Source of the DNA: JBBQVZ01 sp963695975
GTDB lineage: Bacteria; Actinomycetota; UBA4738; HRBIN12
Assembly: GCA_963695975.1 (NCBI GenBank)
Contig: CAVOIB010000001.1
Location: 67,313 to 131,312 of the forward strand
DNA length: 64,000 nt
Reading direction: 5' to 3'
Part shown: positions 58,819 to 64,000 of the stretch, one piece after another
Layout: each line of letters starts with the position of its first letter
Numbering within the stretch: the stretch's first letter is position 1
Notes under the pieces: model-generated
The model's input: only the letters and a program-made list of their open reading frames with translations
Database searches by the model: none
What the model was told of the DNA's origin: nothing
Made by a program: the position numbers and the translations under genes

Positions 58819-59741
58819 CTAGTCGGCGAAGTCGGTCTTCACGCCGAGCAGCCGCACCTTGCGGTCGATCTCGAACCGCTCGAGCGCGGTGAGCGCGCCG
58901 GCTTCGATCGCCTCCAGGTCCGTCGTCTGCTCGGCAAGCTTCACGGCCTTCTGCTGCGTGAAGAACGGCGCGAAGCGCACCTTGACCGTCACCCGCATCA
59001 CGGCGCGGCCATCCTTGCGGATGTCCTCCATCAGTTCGCGCGTGAGGCGGAGCAACTCCTCCCGGATCAGGTCTGCATCGTCCAGGTCCTGCTGGAACGT
59101 GCGTTCTCGGCTGACCCCCTTCGCGATCCACGGTTCGGCGCTCACCTCCGAGCTGCCTTCGCCCATCCCCAGCTGGTGCAGCCACGGGCCGGTCTTCGGG
59201 CCGAAGGCCGACGCCAGCCGCGTCTCGTCGGTCGCGGCCAGCTCCGACACCGTCCGGATCCCCAACTGGGCGAGCCTCCGCGCGGTTTTCGAGCCGATCC
59301 CCCACAGGGCGTCGGTGGGGAGGGCGCCCATCACCTCGTCCCAGTTCCCGCGCGTCAGGCTGAACACGCCGCGAGGTTTCGCGAAACCGCTCCCGAGTTT
59401 CGCGCGGAGCTTGGTGTCGCCGACTCCGATCGAGCACCATAGGTCGGTGCGCTCCAGCACCGCCGCCTGCACTTCGCGCGCGAACGCCTCGGGGTCGTCC
59501 GCCTCGATCGCCATGAAGGCCTCGTCCCAGCCCCACACCTCGACGACGGCCGGGAACGACCGGAGCACGTCCATCACCCGCTTCGACGCCTCGTCGTAGG
59601 CGTCCCGGTCCACCGGCAGGAACACGGCATCGGGGTTCTTCTTGAACGCCGTGCGGAGCGGCATGCCCGATCCGATCCCGAACGTCCGCGCGACGTAGTT
59701 CGCGGTCGAGACGACGCCGCGCTTCGTCGGGTCGCCGTTGG
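58819..59741 (-). CDS. dinB: DNA polymerase IV (DinB), 5' end missing
   Basis: Translesion Y-family polymerase. From GDPTKRGVVSTANYVARTF onward it matches the palm/finger and little-finger parts: VWGWDEAFMAIEADD with catalytic Asp-Glu, LWCSIGVGDTKLRAKLGSGF, WGIGSKTARRLAQLGI. The first about 35 codons, including the N-terminal metal-binding Asp (normally VDLDAF), are missing because the frame enters FecR sequence at about 59742. So as given the product would be inactive. Confidence 0.88.
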
Positions 59742-60433
59742 CCGCACTGCTCGGGGAAAAGTGCACGGGATCGCCGCTTTCGTCCACGTGCTCGCCCTCG
59801 GCAAAACTGGGCGGCGGGTTCTGCGGCGGCGGCGGTGGCAGATCGGTGCGCTTGTTGCTCATGACCGGCCTCGCGTCCTGATTCTGCACGTAGTAGGACT
59901 CGCCGTCGGTCACGGCTAGACAACCCTCGCCATTGCACACTTCGATTTCGCCCTCCCCAACCATGCCGATGATCCTCCAGTACTGGATCGTGTACTCGGT
60001 GCCGCGAATTCCGATCGTGGCCGCCGTAGTGCTGACTTGGTAGTTCTTCCTATTGGAGCGGCCGACGACCCCGGTAATTGTGCGAAGGCCGCCTTTGAGT
60101 AGGCTCAGGAATGTTCTCTCCGAGCCGTCCTGCTTGCCCCTCGAAACGGTATTGGTCGATGCGAAACGCCGATTCCGGCTGCAAGGACACGTATGCGCCG
60201 TCGGTGAAGCGCAATTGCGCCCGGCCGTTATTGGTATTGATGGTCTCGCCTTCGTCGAGCTGCCCTCCCTTCGCCAGAGCCCGGCTCTGCCCATTTGCAG
60301 TGACTGCAGTGACATTGCCGACCGCAAAGTCCACCCTTGCGGCCGGCGCTGAATAACCCGTGACAGGGTAGGCAGCAGCAATTGTGGCAAGCAACGCTGC
60401 GCGAGTAATTCGATGGAACTGAATCTGGCGCAT
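59742..60433 (-). CDS. FecR-domain protein, 3' end missing and frameshifted
   Basis: Signal peptide (RAALLATIAAAYPVTGYSA) then a FecR domain (RVDFAVGNVTAVTANGQSRA, FTDGAYVSLQPESAFRIDQY, LLKGGLRTITGVVGRSNR, TAATIGIRGTEYTIQY). An extra base in the run of four C at 60136-60139 breaks the frame between the two halves. The C-terminus (Pro-rich NKRTDLPPPPPQNPPPSF) runs on into dinB. ATG at 60433 with GGGAGAGG upstream. Gram-negative type; periplasmic, function unknown. Confidence 0.75.
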
Positions 60434-60734
60434 GATTTGGCACCTCTCCCTTGCTTGAAATCCAACCTGACCTTTGACTTGTCTTGCCGCTGACTGATCT
60501 ATGCCTTCGTCCGTCACTCAAGTGACATTTATTCCCCCGACGATATGCTCGTCGATTCCAGCCATCGATCAATCAGCGCCCCGTACTACTCGGCGACCGG
60601 CGTCTCAGCTCTCGGCCAGGAAAGCCCCGGCTGTGCCACACCTTCCTTCAAGGCGATAAACGCGCCAAATCCTTCGCACGCCGTTCCCAAAATGTTTCTT
60701 GTAGATTTCGCCGGCCACCTCTTTCGTGTTGCCC
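60434..60734. other. Intergenic region, nothing supported
   Basis: Upstream of the FecR gene, 300 bp of clearly lower GC. No gene, RNA or hairpin terminator is convincing; it presumably contains the FecR gene promoter. Confidence 0.5.
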
Positions 60735-62065
60735 CTACATGTCCTGTCGCAACGTAATCTGATAGACCACGCGGTCGAACTCGTTGATCGGAATGTTCGA
60801 GTCGTTCCGGGTCCAGGCCGCCTGAGGCGTTACCCGTACACCTTTCTTCGGGAAGAAGATCAGGCCCGTTGAAGCGTTGTACTGGGTGTCCGCGCGATTG
60901 ACCGCAAACAACGGGTCGGGGCCACCGTAGTCGCGCTGTTCCCCGCTCACATTAAGGAAAAAAGCGACCTTCTCGCCGAAGTTCCACTGCGTTCCCAACC
61001 GTGCGCCGTAAAGATCATGCCCGAACTCTGGCGCACCGTCGGCTTTTTCGTCCTCGACGCCGCCGTAGGCGCCCAGATAGGTAATCAGGGTGCCGCGGCC
61101 GAAGGCATGGGCATAACCCGCACCCCCCACGTAGCGGTCCGCATCGCGAATGTTCTGACCCGGATACTTGAGTTGACTGAACTGGGCGAAAAAGCTGATC
61201 TGGTTGCGAGAATCAAAGTCGTACTGCCACTGACCTGTCACGCCGGACGCATCGCGGTAGGCCTTTTGATAGACCTGAGGGTTGTTCACGAAGAAGGAGT
61301 TGTATTGTGCCCCCAGCGTAAGCGTATTACGGTCACGCCGGTAACTCAGACCGAGGTTGGCGTCGTAGTAATACGTAGAGAAATCGGTTTCGTTGTGGTT
61401 GGACTTGTTGTAGTAAGCCAAACCGCCGAAGAGCCCGAGTCTCTTCGTGAACGGATGCTGGAAGCTCAACCCGCCGCCGAAACTGATGAACGTGTCTTCC
61501 TGTTCGGTGGAACTGGGCGTGAGGGAGGTTACCGCACCGCCAAAAGCGGGCACCGCCACCTGGCTGTCGGCGGTGGCGCTGTTGACGTTGCTGTCGTGGC
61601 CGAAGCCGATTTCCACGAATCCGTTGAAGGGCGGGCGTCGGACTCTCGACCTCGAGAGCCGAGAGATAGCGGTCGATGCTCTGCCACCGCCTCGGGCGGG
61701 TTGGCGTTCCGGACGTTCTCGAACTCGCGCTTGGCATTCTCCTTCTCGCCCAGCTCGAAATAGGCGCGGGCGATCTCGGCGCGGGCCTGCGCGTAATTCG
61801 GATTAACGGCGAGGACGCGTTCGAGCGCGAAAACCGCCTCCGTATTCTTGCCGATACCAAGAGCCGCCGAGCCGAGCAGGAAGTCGTATTCCGGGTCGCC
61901 TGCGCGCTCCGACTGGAGCGGGATGAGGAGGTTGTAGGCCGCCTGCGGGTCGCCGTCTTCGAGTTGCTGCTTGGCCGACAGCAGAAGCTCGTCGGCAGCC
62001 AAAGCAGTCAGTGGTACAACGAATGCGAACAAGAGAAGCAGAGCGAGGCGTCTTGCCTGCCGCAT
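60735..62065 (-). CDS. TPR/DUF560 outer-membrane beta-barrel protein (SLAM-like), two frameshifts
   Basis: Starts at MRQARRLALLLLFAFVVPL (signal peptide), followed by TPR repeats (AAYNLLIPLQSERAGDPEYD, VLAVNPNYAQARAEIARAYF). A base is missing near 61690 and another shift occurs near 61640 (ANPPEAV, then SIDRYLSALEVE, then GFVEIGFGHDSNVNSATA). The C-terminal part is a beta-barrel with alternating hydrophobics ending FDRVVYQITLRQDM. This is the DUF560 barrel of the surface lipoprotein assembly modifier family, a Gram-negative outer-membrane protein. Adjacent FecR and TPR-barrel genes fit together. Confidence 0.72.
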
Positions 62066-62229
62066 GGAAGCTCCTGATAGCGATGCAAATACCGTCATCT
62101 GCACAATGTAAGCCACGGCTTTATAAGGCTTTTTGTGTGGCAAACATTATAGATCGCGGCCCACATCGTCAAACGCTTTCGGCCCTGAGGTGTCATGACC
62201 GCGTTGCGCGATCTGCCGGAAACTGGCGA

Positions 62230-64000
62230 TTAAGCCAAACCAGGGTTGGACGCCGGTACGATGCCGTCCCCGCGCCGCGGGAGCGCGTTGTAGGCCTGCC
62301 GGACGCAATTGACGAAGGAGCGAACGCCCCCTTCGCCGGGTTCCTCCACCAGGCCGTGGATGTCAGTTTCGAATCCGGGAAACTTGCGGTTGAAATCCCG
62401 GGCGAACTGGAGATAACGCACGATCGTCGGATTAAACCGCTCCCCCGGAATCAGCAGCGGAATGCCCGGTGGATAGGGCGTCAACAGCACGCTGGTCACG
62501 CGACCTTCCAGCTTGTCGATCTCGACCCGGTCGATCTCGCGGTGCGCCATGGCGGCGAACGCATCCGAGGGTTTCATCGACGGCTGCATGTCGGACAGGT
62601 ACATCTCGGTGGTCAGCCGCGCCACGTCGTTCGCCTTGTACATGCCGTGGATCTGCTCGCACAGGTCGCGCATGCCGAGGCGCTCGTAGCGCGGATGCGC
62701 CTGGCAGAACTCCGGCAGGATGCGCCACATCGGCTGGTTCTTGTCGTAGTCGTCCTTGAACTGCTGCAACGCGGTCACCAGCGTGTTCCAGCGGCCCTTG
62801 GTGATGCCGATGGTGAACATGATGAAGAACGAATAGAGGCCGCTCTTCTCGACGATGACGCCGTGCTCGGCGAGATACTTGGTGACGATCGCCGCCGGGA
62901 TGCCGGTCTCGTCGAAGTTGCCGTTGAGGTCCAGGCCCGGCGTGATGACGGTGGCCTTGATCGGGTCGAGCATGTTGAAGCCGGGCGCCAGATTGCCGAA
63001 GCCGTGCCATTTGTCGTTGGCCTTGAGCACCCAGTCTTCGCGCGAGCCGATGCCCTCGTCGGCGATCTTCTCCGGCCCCCACACCTTGAACCACCAGTCC
63101 TTGCCGAACTCCTCGTCGACCTTGCGCATGGCGCGGCGGAAGTCCAGCGCCTCGGCGATGCTTCTTCCACCAGCGCGGTGCCGCCCGGCGGCTCCATCAT
63201 CGCCGCGGCCACGTCGCACGACGCGATGATCGCGTACTGCGGCGAGGTCGAGGTGTGCATCAGATAGGCCTCGTTGAACACGTGGCTGTTGAGCTTGCGG
63301 GTCTCCGATTCGCGCACCAGGATCTGCGATGCCTGCGACAATGCCGGCCAGCAACTTGTGCGTGGATTGCGTGGCGAAGATCATCGATTCCTTGGCGCGC
63401 GGCCGGTGCTTGCCGATGGCGTGCATGTCCTTGTAGAATCATGGAAGGCGCATGCGGCAACCAGGCCTCGTCGAAGTGCAGCGTGTCGATCGCCCGTCCA
63501 GCATCTGCTTCAGCATCTCGACGTTGTACACCACGCCGTCGTAGGTGCTTTGCGTGATGGTGAGGATGCGCGGTTTTTTCGCTTGTCCGCGCGGGTGAAC
63601 GGGTTCGCCGTTATCTTCTTCTGGATGCTCTCCGGGCCGAACTCGTCCAGCGTATCGGGCCGATGATGCCCAGATGGTTGCGCGTCGGCCGGAGGAACAC
63701 CGGCATCGCGCCGGTCATGGTAATCGCGTGCAGGATGGATACGTGGCAGTTGCGGTCCACCACCACGATGTCGTCCGGCGCGACATTGGCATGCCAGACC
63801 ATCTTGTTCGACGTCGAAGTGCCGTTTGTGACGAAGAAGCAGTAATCCGCGTTGAAGATGCGCGCGGCATTGCGCTCGGAGGCCGCGACCGGTCCGCTAT
63901 GGTCGAGCAGTTGCCCAAGTTCATCAACCGCGTTACAGACGTCGGCACGCAGCATGTTCTCGCCGAAGAACTGGTGGAACATCTGCCCGACCGGGCTCTT
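62230..64000 (-). CDS. Orn/Lys/Arg decarboxylase family, 5' part missing, multiple frameshifts
   Basis: PLP-dependent amino-acid decarboxylase, extends beyond the window on its 5' side. In different frames: MFHQFFGENMLRADVCNAVD, LLDHSGPVAASERNAARIF, FVTNGTSTSNKMVWHANVAP, LVDRNCH-like VVDRNCHVS, and then the PLP Lys in TQSTHKLLAGIV. The C-terminal part (62230-63200) is in one frame: DWWFKVWGPEKIADE, TPGLDLNGNFDETGIPA, YPPGIPLLIPGERFNPTIVRY and an ending GDGIVPASNPGLA. At least three frame changes lie between 63150 and 63660. I cannot decide arginine versus lysine; the PGERFN pattern favours arginine-type. Confidence 0.8.

Noticed and set aside
58819..60465. A natural 548-residue FecR-DNA polymerase IV fusion
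   Set aside because: Both partners are broken in mid-domain, the catalytic start of DinB is missing and the two halves come from unlike genomes.
1..64000. CRISPR array, insertion sequence or prophage
   Set aside because: No regularly spaced repeats, transposase, integrase or phage structural gene was found; the only tandem repeat is the 48-bp one in the LysE gene.

Overview
The first ~59.7 kb read as the chromosome of a high-GC, uncultured-type member of the Actinomycetota (lineage not resolvable by eye; a soil or aquatic thermoleophilian/acidimicrobiian-like organism would fit). Indicators are codons ending mostly in G/C, many GTG/TTG starts, a glnA2-glnE neighbourhood, several zinc-ribbon/cyclase/AAA/TPR proteins, and more than a dozen genes whose start codon lies 6-9 nt after a TAnnnT -10 hexamer (leaderless transcripts). 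Short spacing and 4-bp start/stop overlaps inside operons are common.

Layout. 0-4 kb: tail of an alkylguanine methyltransferase, purF-purM, and two sister receiver-only response regulators separated by a strong stem-loop. 3.8-10.2 kb (minus): a hotdog-fold ammonia-lyase-like gene with an SH3-like partner, then a six-gene operon read right to left as E1alpha, E1beta and E2 of a 2-oxoacid dehydrogenase, a cobalamin-binding-like protein, a DMT transporter and a nucleoside phosphorylase. 10-20 kb: a conserved hypothetical gene, an SDR, a Glu-Asp-Phe tRNA cluster behind a DUF192 gene, a large cyclase/AAA/TPR protein set among decayed paralogue fragments, tRNA-Lys and a LuxR-TPR regulator. 20-30 kb: alpha/beta hydrolase, HRDC protein, SIMPL protein, NAD synthetase, a cupredoxin, and a 1282-residue protein with two cyclase domains plus AAA and TPR modules, laid out like animal soluble adenylyl cyclase; then a secreted Cys-rich fibronectin-III protein.

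30-46 kb: divergent glnA2 and ridA-glnE (nitrogen metabolism), an SDR, an AlkA-like glycosylase, small genes, a zinc alcohol dehydrogenase, an AmmeMemoRadiSam pair, a cupin-cyclase fusion, an ECF sigma factor with a coupled membrane protein, two small ABM-like barrels, a serine hydrolase and an acyltransferase. 46-59 kb: BNR-repeat protein, two SnoaL-like proteins, PPOx-type protein, ICMT-like methyltransferase, class IV aminotransferase, FmdB zinc ribbon, a third cyclase/AAA/TPR protein, HNH endonuclease, a divergent LysE/AraC pair, a RibD-like reductase and a dinB that lacks its 5' end.

At about 59.74 kb dinB is joined in frame, in mid-gene, to the middle of a FecR-domain gene. Everything to the right (FecR protein, TPR/DUF560 outer-membrane barrel, Orn/Lys/Arg decarboxylase) looks Gram-negative, probably betaproteobacterial, and carries many single-base frameshifts. 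I read this as a chimeric join of two genomes. Single-base frameshifts also break conserved genes on the actinobacterial side (SIMPL, fibronectin protein, glnA2, glnE, LysE), so uncorrected sequencing errors are likely throughout. The strongest biological themes are the density of class III nucleotide cyclase/AAA/TPR genes, intact and decayed, and the composite two-domain cyclase at 24.3-28.2 kb.
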